From the NCBI GenBank assembly GCA_016649875.1, contig JAENWW010000004.1, positions 1 to 64,000 of the forward strand: 64,000 nucleotides of DNA. Direction: 5' to 3'. The notes under the pieces were generated by a model. It worked only from the letters and a program-made list of their open reading frames with translations, was not told the DNA's origin and did not search any database. Below, piece by piece: positions 24,246 to 33,728 of the stretch. This stretch comes from Coriobacteriia bacterium (GTDB taxonomy: Bacteria > Actinomycetota > Coriobacteriia > WRKU01 > JAENWW01). Positions within the stretch are counted from its first letter, which is position 1, and every line of letters starts with the position of its first letter. Position numbers and translations under genes: made by a program.

Positions 24246-24281
24246 CGCCCTCTCATCGAGCTTAGGTGGGAGGGCGTTTTT
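24246..24281 (+). terminator. intrinsic terminator
   Basis: A 10-bp stem (CGCCCTCTCA at 24246-24255 with TGGGAGGGCG at 24267-24276, one G-T pair) is followed by TTTTT. It begins five bases after the membrane protein stop. Confidence 0.85.
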
Positions 24282-24412
24282 GCGCGGTTTTGTCTGAGTG
24301 AATTTTGTGCAAATACCTTGCAAATCAGTGATTGTCGTTCAAAAGGCCTTACACTTGATTTCAGTATGATTCGTGCAAAATTTCTGAAAAGATTGAGCGG
24401 GTGGACTCTTCA

Positions 24413-25465
24413 ATGAAGTATTTACTCCGAGGCATCCTGCGAGGAACGGCGCTCTTTTTCGGGTGTTTTTCTCTGGTGAACACCGTCGTCTCCCATTTGG
24501 GAAGCGCGCGTCTTGAAGACATATGGTGGATCGACCTTTCTTTTTTGCCGTCGGCTGCAGCCACCGTATGTTCGGTCGCACTCGCCGTGTCGCTCATCGC
24601 GTTCGCGTTCAAACCGTCCATGGGTGGTGTTCGCCGTTTCCTCACCACGGGGCTTATCGTTTTATTCGCACTCTTCGCCGTCATCAATATGCTGGAATAT
24701 TATCAAGCGTATTCCCAGGGAGAATTCACCACGAGATTTCCCGTGCCGTTTTCCTTTGTGATGTGCCTGCTCTTTCTCGGGCTTGCGCTTGCGGCCTTTT
24801 TAATGCACGATTACGCGGGAAAAATGGGAGAGTTCATCATATTCGGGCTCGCTGCGGTATTGTGGCTCGCGATTTTCCCGCTGGCGCAAATCGCTTTTTT
24901 CGGAACCACCAACTATGCCAAGAAAGCCGAAGTCGCCGTGGTGTTTGGAGCGCGTGTGTATCCGGGTTATAGCATTTCTTTGACGCTGCAACAGCGGATG
25001 GCGTCCGGAATCGACCTCTATGAACGTGGCCTCGTGAAAAAGATATATCTCACGGGTGGTATCGACGCCGACGGCATCGATGAAACAATCGGCATGAAAA
25101 GGTACGCGCTTACCCAAGGCGTTCCCGCGCGTGCGATTATCATCGACAACAAGGGCGACAACACCGATTTGTCGGTTGCAAACACCGTCGCTTATTTCAA
25201 AAAACACAACATAACGAAAGTCTTGGCCGTCAGTCAGTTCTATCATTTGCCTCGGATTAAAATGGCCTATCGCGCCAAGCACTTCAACGTGCGCACGGTG
25301 CCGGCATTTCGCACGCAACGTGTCAGTGGCGAGGAGTTCACCACACTGCGCGAGATCCCTGCATTCTGGGTGTATTGGCTGCGCAGCGGTTTCCGCGATG
25401 TCAATCATGTCTCAATCTTCAACTCGGAGTTGGCGCGTGCAAAGGCTCTTTTGGGAGTCAACTAG
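24413..25465 (+). CDS. YdcF/SanA-like (DUF218) membrane protein
   Basis: This encodes 350 residues from the ATG at 24413; a GTG at 24401 is an alternative. Four or five hydrophobic segments occupy the first 170 or so residues (LLRGILRGTALFFGCF; ATVCSVALAVSLIAFAF; TTGLIVLFALFAVINML; and others). A DUF218 domain follows with VVFGARVYPGYSISLTLQQR, KIYLTGGIDADGIDE and VLAVSQFYHLPRIKMAYR, the family's core. E. coli SanA and YdcF share this domain; SanA affects envelope barrier function, but the reaction is unclear. The protein probably sits in the membrane with the DUF218 domain outside. No operon partner is evident. Confidence 0.8.
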   Translation: MKYLLRGILRGTALFFGCFSLVNTVVSHLGSARLEDIWWIDLSFLPSAAATVCSVALAVSLIAFAFKPSMGGVRRFLTTGLIVLFALFAVINMLEYYQAYSQGEFTTRFPVPFSFVMCLLFLGLALAAFLMHDYAGKMGEFIIFGLAAVLWLAIFPLAQIAFFGTTNYAKKAEVAVVFGARVYPGYSISLTLQQRMASGIDLYERGLVKKIYLTGGIDADGIDETIGMKRYALTQGVPARAIIIDNKGDNTDLSVANTVAYFKKHNITKVLAVSQFYHLPRIKMAYRAKHFNVRTVPAFRTQRVSGEEFTTLREIPAFWVYWLRSGFRDVNHVSIFNSELARAKALLGVN

Positions 25466-25547
25466 TTGCATCCGAGTTCACGCTGTGCCGGTATCGATGC
25501 GGTATCATAGTCCAGTATAAAATCACCTGACATATCGGAGGAAGTTC

Positions 25548-28007
25548 GTGGAACATCAGTATAATCCCGCTGAAATCGAGCCGAAATGGCAACAGGTTTG
25601 GGAAAAGGGCGGCTTGGATAAGGCCGTCGAAGACCCGAACAAACCTAAAAAATATATTCTCGAAATGTTTCCGTATCCTTCCGGTGACATTCACATGGGA
25701 CACGTTCGTAACTACACGATAGGCGATGTCGTGGCGCGCCAAGCTCGAATGAACGGTTTCAACGTGTTGCACCCGATAGGGTGGGATGCGTTCGGGCTTC
25801 CCGCCGAAAACGCCGCCATCAAGCATGATTCTCATCCCAAAACATGGACGTATGCAAACATCGAGACGCAAGCGGCGTCGTTTAAGCGCATGGCGTTTTC
25901 TTATGACTGGGACCGCAGCGTGCGCACGTGCGACCCCGAGTACTATCGCTGGGGTCAGTGGATGTTTTTGCAGATGTGGGAGAAGGGCTTGGTCGAGCGT
26001 AAGTCCTCACCGGTCAATTGGTGTCCTTCGTGCAATACGGTGCTTGCCAATGAGCAGGTGGTAGGCGACAGCGTGTGCTGGCGTTGTAAGAGCCACGTGG
26101 AAAAGCGCGTGCTCGACCAGTGGTATTTCAAAATCACCGATTACGCACAAGAGTTGCTCGACGACCTCGATAAGCTCGTGGGGTGGCCTGAGCGTGTCAA
26201 GACCATGCAGGCGAATTGGATCGGCCGCAGTGTCGGAGCCGAGGTGGATTTCACCTTATGCGATGAGAACGGCGACGCGACCGATGAGACCATCCCCGTG
26301 TTCACCACGCGTCCCGACACGCTGTTCGGCTGCAGCTTTTTCCTTCTTGCCCCCGAGCATCCGCTTGTCGACACGTTCGTCGCCGGCACAAAGTATGAGG
26401 CGGGAGTGCGCGCGGTCATCGAGCTTTCCTCACGTGAGACCGCCGTCGAGCGTGAGAGCGGAATCGCGAAAAAGCACGGTGCGTTCACCGGGCGCTTCGT
26501 CATCAACCCGATCAACGGGGAAAAAGTGCCCGTGTGGGTCGCCAACTATGTTTTGATGGATTACGGCACCGGTGCGGTCATGGCGGTGCCCTCAGGCGAT
26601 GACCGTGACTTCGAATTCGCCGGTATGTACGATTTGCCCATTCCTCCCGTGGTGGTCGAAAAAGAGGGTGCTCCCGTCCTGATTCAATCGGGGCGTTTCT
26701 CCGGTATGGAGGGCGGGAAGGACAGCGAAGGCTCGAAGGCCATCATAGCCGAGCTCGAAGCCAACGGCGCCGGTCGTGCCACCGTGAACTTCCGTCTGCG
26801 CGATTGGCTGATTTCCCGCCAACGCTACTGGGGCAATCCCATTCCGATGATTCACTGCCCGAAGTGCGGGCTGGTTCCCGTGCCTCAAGACCAACTGCCG
26901 GTCGTTTTGCCCGATAACGTCGATGTCACCAAGGGCGAGACGCTTGCCGACCATCCCGAATTCTACGAGGTGGCCTGTCCGGTGTGCGGCGGTCCCGCCC
27001 ATAGAGAGACCGACACGATGGATACCTTCACGTGTTCTTCGTGGTATTACCTGCGCTATACCGATGCGCGCAACAATGAGGAGATTTTCAGTAAGGAGAA
27101 GGCGGATTACTGGATGCCGGCCGACCAATACATCGGCGGTATCGAGCATGCCATTCTGCACCTGTTGTACTCGCGATTTTTCACCAAAGTGTTCCGCGAT
27201 CTGGGGCTTGTGAGCTTCGATGAACCGTTCACCAATCTGCTCACACAGGGAATGGTGAAGCTTGATGGCGAGACGATGTCGAAATCGAAAGGCAATGTCG
27301 TCGCACCCGAGGAGATCATCGCCAAGTACGGCGCCGATACGTTGCGCGCCTACATCTTATTTATGGCGCCTCCCGAAAAAGACCTCGATTGGTCGTACGA
27401 GGGAGTCGACGGAATGTTTCGCTGGCTCGGTCGCGTCTGGCGATTCGTGGATGAGAGCATCGATGAACAGGCCGCCTATTCCGCAGACCCGCAAAGTGCC
27501 GGTACGCCCGAGGCCAAAAAACTCATACAGGCCATGCATCGTTTGACTGAGAAGGTCACGGTCGACAGCGAGCGTTTCCAGTTCAATACGGCCATTGCCG
27601 CGCTGATGGAACTCACGAATGCGGCATATGAATACCGAAACGGTGTGCCCGTGCAGCAGCGTAGTGCTGCGATTGTATCCGAGATCATCGAGCGCCTCGT
27701 GGTGATGCTTGCACCGATGACGCCGCATATGAGCGAAGAGCTCTGGCAAAACGTGTGCGGAAACAGCGATTCGGTCCATGTTCAGAAATGGCCGTCTTTC
27801 GATGCCAAGCTCGCAATCGCGGATGAAATCGAAGTGCCGGTGCAAATCAACGGCAAAGTGCGTGTGCGCATCCGGGTAGCCTCAGATGCTTCTCAAGAAG
27901 CGGTATCGGCGGCAGCCCTTGAAGCGGCGGCGGAAATCATCGACGGGCGAGAGGTTAAAAAACTCATCGTCATTCCGCGAAAAATCGTTACGATTGTGGT
28001 GGCTTAG
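25548..28007 (+). CDS. leuS: leucyl-tRNA synthetase
   Basis: This 819-residue class I aminoacyl-tRNA synthetase charges tRNA-Leu. The HIGH motif is HMGH (49-52) and the KMSKS motif is TMSKS (576-580). Between them lie the CP1 editing insertion (with [19 protein letters not shown]) and zinc-like cysteine pairs (CPSC...CWRC; CPKC...CPVCG). The C-terminal anticodon-binding and [11 protein letters not shown] segments are present, so the enzyme is complete. It starts with GTG behind a GGAGG site. Its 3' end overlaps the convergent dehydratase-like gene by 20 bp, so antisense transcription there is likely. Confidence 0.97.
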   Translation: MEHQYNPAEIEPKWQQVWEKGGLDKAVEDPNKPKKYILEMFPYPSGDIHMGHVRNYTIGDVVARQARMNGFNVLHPIGWDAFGLPAENAAIKHDSHPKTWTYANIETQAASFKRMAFSYDWDRSVRTCDPEYYRWGQWMFLQMWEKGLVERKSSPVNWCPSCNTVLANEQVVGDSVCWRCKSHVEKRVLDQWYFKITDYAQELLDDLDKLVGWPERVKTMQANWIGRSVGAEVDFTLCDENGDATDETIPVFTTRPDTLFGCSFFLLAPEHPLVDTFVAGTKYEAGVRAVIELSSRETAVERESGIAKKHGAFTGRFVINPINGEKVPVWVANYVLMDYGTGAVMAVPSGDDRDFEFAGMYDLPIPPVVVEKEGAPVLIQSGRFSGMEGGKDSEGSKAIIAELEANGAGRATVNFRLRDWLISRQRYWGNPIPMIHCPKCGLVPVPQDQLPVVLPDNVDVTKGETLADHPEFYEVACPVCGGPAHRETDTMDTFTCSSWYYLRYTDARNNEEIFSKEKADYWMPADQYIGGIEHAILHLLYSRFFTKVFRDLGLVSFDEPFTNLLTQGMVKLDGETMSKSKGNVVAPEEIIAKYGADTLRAYILFMAPPEKDLDWSYEGVDGMFRWLGRVWRFVDESIDEQAAYSADPQSAGTPEAKKLIQAMHRLTEKVTVDSERFQFNTAIAALMELTNAAYEYRNGVPVQQRSAAIVSEIIERLVVMLAPMTPHMSEELWQNVCGNSDSVHVQKWPSFDAKLAIADEIEVPVQINGKVRVRIRVASDASQEAVSAAALEAAAEIIDGREVKKLIVIPRKIVTIVVA

Positions 28008-29292
28008 CGAGAGCCAGCATCAGTTTGATGCGGTTCTCTTGATTGACGCGCGTCGCGCCCGGATCGTAATCGATGGGCACGATGTTTGCTTGAGGGTATG
28101 ATTCGCGAATCTTTCGAATCATACCCTTTCCCACGATATGGTTCGGCAGACAGCCGAACGGCTGCGCGCAGACGATATTTTCATAGCCGTGCTCGATGAG
28201 CTCCACCATCTCAGCGGTCAGAAGCCACCCTTCCCCCATCTTATTTCCGTGGCCCACGAAAGGCTCGACGAGTCTTTTGAGCTCTTGGTAGGGCGCGGGA
28301 ACGATGAAGTGCGGATAGGGCTTGAGCGCATCGAGCAGGGCACTTTCGATGCGGGTCAAATAATTCAAGAAGGCTTGCACGGTGATTCTTTTAAGTGAGC
28401 TTCCGCCGTAGAGTTTGATGTCTTCAAGACGGTTGTCGGTCTTGAAAAGCATGAAGCTCATGATTCCGGGGACCATGACCTCGCACTCTTGCTCGGCGAG
28501 AAACTTTTCGAGCTCGTTGTTTCCGAGGCTCGCGTATTTGATATAGATCTCGCCGACGACACCCACTTTTTTCTTGCGCGTTTTTTCGGTTTTAATGCGG
28601 GCGAAATCTTCGACGATCGATTTGAAGTTCTTCTTTATATCGACGACTTTGAGACCTTTACCGGTCTTGAACTGCTCGATGAGTCGTTCAATCCATGCGC
28701 CGACGAGATCTTGCGATTCGTGAGTTCTTACCTGGTAAGGTTTGATTTGGTTATTGAGCAGTGTGAGCAAATCGCCGTAGGCCAGACCGCACAACAGTTG
28801 GCGTGTCATGGGCAAGGTGAGCTTGAAGCCGGAGTTCTTCTCGAACCCCGAAAGGTTCAGAGAAATCACTGGAATGTGCTCGAATCCGGCTTTCTTCAAC
28901 GCTTTTCTCAAGAGATGGATATAGTTCGATGCACGACATCCTCCGCCGGTCTGCGTGATCATGAGTGCTGTTTTCGACAGGTCGTAGGTACCGCTTTCGA
29001 GCGCGCTGATGAGCTGACCGATGACGAGAAGTGCCGGATAGCACGTGTCGTTATGCACGTATTTCAGTCCCGTTTGCACGACTTCTGGACCGTGGTTATC
29101 GAGAATCTCGACATGGTAGTTGTTGAGCGCGAACAGCTTTTCGACCAGTTTCCAGTGAATCGGGAGCATGTTCGGTGCCAAAATGGTATAGGTCTTTCGC
29201 ATTTTCTTGGTGAACTCGGGATGTGGAACATCTTCGAGAGGGGGAAGCTGCGTCGGCTGCGTCGAGCAGTCCTTTTGATCTGGTCGACTCAC
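27988..29292 (-). CDS. 2-hydroxyacyl-CoA dehydratase-like (HgdB/COG3581) protein
   Basis: This 434-residue protein belongs to the group of 2-hydroxyglutaryl-CoA dehydratase-related proteins that accompany large activases. Conserved cysteine contexts are [28 protein letters not shown] and [11 protein letters not shown], likely ligands of an [4Fe-4S] cluster. The substrate is unknown, and no CoA-transferase gene is nearby. It begins with GTG, one base after the end of the activase gene, so the two are co-transcribed and probably form a complex. The family is widespread in anaerobes, but the physiological reaction of this subgroup is not known to me. The gene converges on leuS. Confidence 0.8.
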   Translation of the reverse strand: MSRPDQKDCSTQPTQLPPLEDVPHPEFTKKMRKTYTILAPNMLPIHWKLVEKLFALNNYHVEILDNHGPEVVQTGLKYVHNDTCYPALLVIGQLISALESGTYDLSKTALMITQTGGGCRASNYIHLLRKALKKAGFEHIPVISLNLSGFEKNSGFKLTLPMTRQLLCGLAYGDLLTLLNNQIKPYQVRTHESQDLVGAWIERLIEQFKTGKGLKVVDIKKNFKSIVEDFARIKTEKTRKKKVGVVGEIYIKYASLGNNELEKFLAEQECEVMVPGIMSFMLFKTDNRLEDIKLYGGSSLKRITVQAFLNYLTRIESALLDALKPYPHFIVPAPYQELKRLVEPFVGHGNKMGEGWLLTAEMVELIEHGYENIVCAQPFGCLPNHIVGKGMIRKIRESYPQANIVPIDYDPGATRVNQENRIKLMLALAKPPQS

Positions 29293-29293
29293 G

Positions 29294-32212
29294 TCATTGC
29301 CTTTCTGAGAGCACGGCGAAGAGGGAACGCAGACGTATCTTCACGGCGCCGAGGTTGGTGATCTCATCTATTTTAATTTGGGTGTAGATCTTCTTTCCCG
29401 CGCGCAGAATGGAGCGAACCTCATCTGTGGTAATGGCGTCGACTCCGCATCCGAATGACACGAGTTGCACGAGATTCATATCCGGCTGGGTGGTCACATA
29501 GCGCGCGGCTGCATAGAGGCGGGAATGGTAGGTCCACTGGTTGAGGACGTTCGTTTTGAAAGACGCGACGAGGTGGCTGACGGAATCTTCGGTGATGAGA
29601 GCGGCTCCGCATTCGATCACGAGTTTATCGATGCCGTGGTTGACTTCAGGGTCGAGATGATAGGGCCGCCCCGCGATGACGATGATCGGTTTATGCGCCG
29701 CGCGCGCATTCGACACGATTTCCGTGGCTTTTTTGCGAGTCTTCTCGAGAAACAGCGTGTGTTCTTCGTAAGCCGCATCGAGTGCAGTTTTTACTTCGTT
29801 TTTGGATATTCCGTCGAAGTATTTATTTAGAATCTCATGCATTTTTCCGACGAAGTCTTTCGGACGGTGAATACCGATGTAGTCGTAGATGAATGTGACG
29901 TCTTTGACCTCGGGCACGTTCGCCTGAATGACTTCGGGGTAATAGGCGACCACCGGGCAATTGTAGTTATTGTCCCCGAGATGCTCGTCGATGTTATACG
30001 TCATGCACGGATAGAAAATGTTCGTGCAACCCTCGTCGAGCAAGTACTGTATGTGCCCGTGCGAAAGTTTTGCCGGATAGCACACCGTATCGGAGGGAAT
30101 CGTGTGTTGCGCCTTGAGGTAGAGCTCGTGTGAGGAAAAAGGGGACACGACGATTTCGAAGTCGAGCGATTTGAAAAAGGCGTTCCAAAAAGGAAGGAGT
30201 TCATACATATTCAAAGCGAGCGGTATGCCGATCTTGCCTCGTTTGCCCGGCCAGGTCGACTGGCGATAGCTTTCGAGAAGAGTCTGCTTGAACGCGAAGA
30301 GGTTAGAGCCCTTTTCCTCCTCGCCATGGCTTATCGGGCGTTCGCAACGGTTGCCGCCGACGAACTTGCGGTTGCCTCCGAAGTTGTTGATGGTGAGCGA
30401 GCAGTGATTGGTGCACAGCTTGCACGTGACCGAGCGCACGGTGTGGGAGAAGGCGGAAAGCTCGGCTCCGGTAAGGGTTGTGGTCGCTTTAGACGGTCTC
30501 ATGTTGTCCATCGCGTAAAGAGCGGCGCCGTATGCGCCCATCAATCCCGAGATGACCGGTCGCACCACGGGTCGCTTGATTTCTTTTTCAAAGGCGCGCA
30601 ACACGGCGTCATTTAAGAATGTTCCGCCTTGAACGACGATGTTTTCGCCGAGTTCTGAAGGCGTGGTCGCGCGGATTACTTTGTAGAGGGCATTTTTGAC
30701 GACGGATACCGAGAGACCGGCTGAGATATCCTCGATGGTGGCGCCGTCTTTTTGCGCCTGCTTGACGTTCGAGTTCATGAAGACGGTGCATCGCGAGCCG
30801 AGGTCGACCGGGGATTTTGCGAAGAGTCCGAGTTTTGCGAAGTCTTCGAGAGAATAATCGAGAACGGCTGCAAAACTTTGGAGGAATGAGCCGCAGCCCG
30901 ACGAGCACGCTTCATTCAAGAAGATGTCGTCGATGGCTCCGTCGACTATCTTGAAACATTTGATGTCTTGTCCGCCGATATCGATGATGAAGTCGACATG
31001 CGGATCGAATTTTTTCGCAGCTTTGAAGTGCGCGATCGTTTCCACGATGCCGAAGTCGAGTGAAAATGCCTGTTTCGTCATTTCCTCGCCGTATCCGGTC
31101 GAAGCACTCGCGGCGATGTGTGCATGGGGGAATTCATCGTAGAATTCCTCGAGGAATTTCTTCACGAGAGGAATGGGGCTTCCGCCATTGGGCGCGTAAC
31201 GTGAGAACAGAATTGCTTGTTTCTCATCGAGTGCGACCATTTTAACGGTCGTGGAACCTATGTCGATTCCCAAGAATGCTTTACCGTCGTATTCGTGGTT
31301 TTCGGACGTTGCGACAGTTGCCTGCGCGTGGCGTTTCTCGAATTCCGCGTATTCTTGTGCAGAGTCGAAAAGCGGGGGAAGGGTCGCGTAGTTTCCACTG
31401 TTTTTGTGGTTGGCAACGCGTGAGATGAGTGAATCGAGCGTGACGGTGGCCTCTTGTTCCGCAAGGATGCCTGCGCCTAAAGCAACGTAGTACAACGAGT
31501 TTTCCGGACAGGTTCCGTTCGTGTGGAGCGTTTCGTCGAAGCTGTGGCGTAATTCGGTCAAGAAGGTCAGCGGACCGCCGAGATAGACGATGTTGCCTTT
31601 GAGTTCGCGTCCTTGCGCAAGGCCGGCGATCGTTTGGTTGACGACCGCTTTGAAAATGCTCGCAGAGACGTCTTCTTTGCGCGCGCCTTGGTTGAGGAGG
31701 GGCTGAATATCCGATTTGGCGAAAACACCGCAGCGAGAAGCGATTTGATAGGTTTTCTCGTGTGTTTTGGCAATCTCGTTCATCTCGGTGGGAGAGATAT
31801 CGAGCAGCGTGGACATCTGGTCGATGAAAGCGCCCGTTCCGCCTGCGCACGAGCCGTTCATACGGACTTCGAGGCCGCCGCTCAAGAAGAGGATTTTGGC
31901 GTCTTCTCCTCCGAGTTCGATGATGATGTCGGCGCTCTTGAGGTAGCTTTCAGCTGCGATTTTCGTTGCGAACACTTCTTGTATGAAAGGAGCGCCGAGC
32001 GTTTCGGCAAACCCCATGGCGGCCGAGCCCGAAAGTGCGAGATGCAAGTTTTCCAGATCGCCGAATTGCGCGCGTACTTTATCGAGTTCGACTTCCAGCG
32101 TCTCGAGAGGCTTGGAGAAATGTCGCTCATAACTTTTGAAAAGCAGGGCATTCTCATCGTCGAGCAAAACGCATTTCAGAGTCGTCGAGCCTATGTCGAG
32201 TCCGAGTTTCAT
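29294..32212 (-). CDS. tandem acyl-CoA dehydratase activase fused to DUF2229 domain
   Basis: This 972-residue protein contains two BcrA/BadF/HgdC-type ATPase domains. The first starts LGLDIGSTTLKCVLLDDENA and has CAGGTGAF and SRCGVFAKSD. The second, from about residue 315, starts LGIDIGSTTVKMVALDEKQA and has CSSGCGSF and SRCTVFMNSN. In HgdC two such cysteines from each of two subunits hold one [4Fe-4S] cluster, so this fusion could hold the cluster within one chain. A DUF2229-type domain follows, with further cysteines (VTCKLCTNHCSLTINNF). The protein should couple ATP hydrolysis to injection of a low-potential electron into the downstream dehydratase-like partner. Its start overlaps the tetR stop (ATGA), forming a three-gene operon. 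Confidence 0.85.
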   Translation of the reverse strand: MKLGLDIGSTTLKCVLLDDENALLFKSYERHFSKPLETLEVELDKVRAQFGDLENLHLALSGSAAMGFAETLGAPFIQEVFATKIAAESYLKSADIIIELGGEDAKILFLSGGLEVRMNGSCAGGTGAFIDQMSTLLDISPTEMNEIAKTHEKTYQIASRCGVFAKSDIQPLLNQGARKEDVSASIFKAVVNQTIAGLAQGRELKGNIVYLGGPLTFLTELRHSFDETLHTNGTCPENSLYYVALGAGILAEQEATVTLDSLISRVANHKNSGNYATLPPLFDSAQEYAEFEKRHAQATVATSENHEYDGKAFLGIDIGSTTVKMVALDEKQAILFSRYAPNGGSPIPLVKKFLEEFYDEFPHAHIAASASTGYGEEMTKQAFSLDFGIVETIAHFKAAKKFDPHVDFIIDIGGQDIKCFKIVDGAIDDIFLNEACSSGCGSFLQSFAAVLDYSLEDFAKLGLFAKSPVDLGSRCTVFMNSNVKQAQKDGATIEDISAGLSVSVVKNALYKVIRATTPSELGENIVVQGGTFLNDAVLRAFEKEIKRPVVRPVISGLMGAYGAALYAMDNMRPSKATTTLTGAELSAFSHTVRSVTCKLCTNHCSLTINNFGGNRKFVGGNRCERPISHGEEEKGSNLFAFKQTLLESYRQSTWPGKRGKIGIPLALNMYELLPFWNAFFKSLDFEIVVSPFSSHELYLKAQHTIPSDTVCYPAKLSHGHIQYLLDEGCTNIFYPCMTYNIDEHLGDNNYNCPVVAYYPEVIQANVPEVKDVTFIYDYIGIHRPKDFVGKMHEILNKYFDGISKNEVKTALDAAYEEHTLFLEKTRKKATEIVSNARAAHKPIIVIAGRPYHLDPEVNHGIDKLVIECGAALITEDSVSHLVASFKTNVLNQWTYHSRLYAAARYVTTQPDMNLVQLVSFGCGVDAITTDEVRSILRAGKKIYTQIKIDEITNLGAVKIRLRSLFAVLSERQ

Positions 32213-32811
32213 GAGTGACTTACTTTCTCAGCTGCTGCTCGCAAAACTCTTTCTATGTCGCGATATTCTGCGATGACTTCCTCATCGCTTAAGTCATTCA
32301 GTATTTTCGCTGCGAGTAAATCGCGTGTGGCGAGTTGCATGATATTGATTATTACCTTCTTTGTTTTTTGATCGACGTCGCAATCCGTGCTCAGCACTTC
32401 CTCTAAAACATCATCGCGCAGTTCCGATGTGATTGTTTTCAGCTCTTCACTGAATTCGAATGTCAGACAGCGAAAGAAGTTGCAAAAAATCGGACGGTAT
32501 TCATAGTCGGAAAGCATATTCAAATTGAATATGAAGAGTCGTTCTTGCAAATCGAACATATCGGTACAGTCGGTTTGTCCATCCAAAAATATATTCAGTC
32601 GTTCCTGCAAGATTTCTTTCAAGAGAAAGAAAAAGAGGTCCTTCTTATCTTCGAAATATTGATAGAAACTACCCCGGGAAATATCTGCATTTTTTATGAC
32701 GTGGTTAATGGAAGCGTCTTCGAAAATGTGCTCGGAGAACTCCTTTTTCGACGCATCTAATATACGCCTCTGCTTTTCGGGGCAAATTTTAAAGAATAGT
32801 TCTTTTGGCAA
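32209..32811 (-). CDS. TetR-family regulator of the activase operon
   Basis: This 200-residue protein has a TetR helix-turn-helix near the N-terminus (RRILDASKKEFSEHIFEDAS, then ISRGSFYQYFEDKKDLF). The C-terminal ligand-binding helices are unlike any I can name. It starts with TTG after a GGAG site. As first gene of the operon with overlapping activase, it most likely represses its own operon through the TGACA-N3-TGTCA dyad just upstream, perhaps responding to an acyl-CoA or fatty acid. That ligand is inference. Confidence 0.85.
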   Translation of the reverse strand: MPKELFFKICPEKQRRILDASKKEFSEHIFEDASINHVIKNADISRGSFYQYFEDKKDLFFFLLKEILQERLNIFLDGQTDCTDMFDLQERLFIFNLNMLSDYEYRPIFCNFFRCLTFEFSEELKTITSELRDDVLEEVLSTDCDVDQKTKKVIINIMQLATRDLLAAKILNDLSDEEVIAEYRDIERVLRAAAEKVSHS

Positions 32812-32830
32812 GGGATGCTCCAGCTAATTG

Positions 32831-32843
32831 TGACAACCTGTCA
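32831..32843. promoter_or_regulatory. candidate TetR operator
   Basis: TGACAACCTGTCA is a perfect 5-bp dyad with a 3-base centre. It lies between the predicted -10 element and the tetR start, a position where binding would block transcription. Confidence 0.5.
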
Positions 32844-32845
32844 TA

Positions 32846-32873
32846 AGTATAATACATTTCAAAACTTTAGCAA
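32846..32873 (-). promoter_or_regulatory. promoter of the tetR-activase operon
   Basis: On the minus strand TTGCTA (32868-32873) and TATACT (32846-32851) are separated by 16 bp, a plausible sigma-A promoter 35 bp upstream of the TTG start. Confidence 0.45.
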
Positions 32874-33012
32874 AGCCTTTCAGTTCGATTAAGCAAAATA
32901 TTGTGAGATGCTTTCTCTCTTTTTGTATGGTTATTTTGTTCGAGAATGATACGCGCCGAGCGTGAGGTGGCCGAGTTCGTGTGCGGCCATGCGGAAAGGT
33001 ATCCGAATAAAC

Positions 33013-33720
33013 ATGAAGCTTGATAAGCGTTGGGTCATTCCCGGATTGATCGGACTGACGATTTTGGGACTGATCGGTATTCGTGTTTTCTCGCCGCTTT
33101 TCGGTGGGAAAAAGTCATCCGCTCCGGCGACGTTTGATGCCGCTAAACAGACTTCCGTCGTAAAGGCCGGCTCTGAGAACACTGCCGATATTAATCAGAA
33201 AGCCGGCGCTGATGTCTCATCGCAAACGACGACCGTAACGGTGTATGTGAGCGGTTGTGTGAATGCCCCCGGAGTTTACGCGCTCATCGCCGGCGCACGC
33301 GTAGTCGAGGCAGTTGCCTGTGCACGCGGCGTATCAAAAAACGCGCAATCCGACGCCGTCAATTTCGCGGCCGTCATAGAAGACGGACAGCAAATTTACA
33401 TTCCGAGTAAAAAGGAGGTCGAAGGAGTCGGATTCAATACGTATTCCGCACTCGGCGGTGGGGGATCTGTCGGTGGTTCGTCCTCTGGCGGTACAGGTTC
33501 ATCCGGTGGTTCTTCTACGAAAGCGGCGCCGGTGAATCTCAACACGGCGACCGAGGAACAACTCGACACGCTTCCCGGAGTCGGACCGGTTACCGCTGCT
33601 AAAATCGTTGCGGATAGAAGCGCGAACGGCCCCTTCAGCTCACTTGACGATCTTTCGAGGGTATCGGGAATCGGCGAAAAGAAGTGTGCTGCGCTTGTGG
33701 GGCTCGCCGTGGCGAAGTAG
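33013..33720 (+). CDS. comEA: ComEA competence DNA receptor
   Basis: This encodes 235 residues from the ATG at 33013. An N-terminal membrane anchor (WVIPGLIGLTILGLIGIRVF) is followed by an SLBB domain (VTVYVSGCVNAPGVYALIAG), a Gly/Ser-rich linker and a C-terminal double helix-hairpin-helix domain (LNTATEEQLDTLPGVGPVTA and onward to GIGEKKCAAL). ComEA binds double-stranded DNA outside the membrane and hands it to ComEC, whose gene starts nine bases downstream. In-frame starts at 32962 and 32989 would only lengthen the cytoplasmic tail. Confidence 0.9.
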   Translation: MKLDKRWVIPGLIGLTILGLIGIRVFSPLFGGKKSSAPATFDAAKQTSVVKAGSENTADINQKAGADVSSQTTTVTVYVSGCVNAPGVYALIAGARVVEAVACARGVSKNAQSDAVNFAAVIEDGQQIYIPSKKEVEGVGFNTYSALGGGGSVGGSSSGGTGSSGGSSTKAAPVNLNTATEEQLDTLPGVGPVTAAKIVADRSANGPFSSLDDLSRVSGIGEKKCAALVGLAVAK

Positions 33721-33728
33721 CCGAGACG

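Noticed and set aside
28489..32218. Several 190-290 residue plus-strand frames
   Set aside because: They are antisense to the activase-dehydratase operon, have no ribosome sites in sensible places and match no family.
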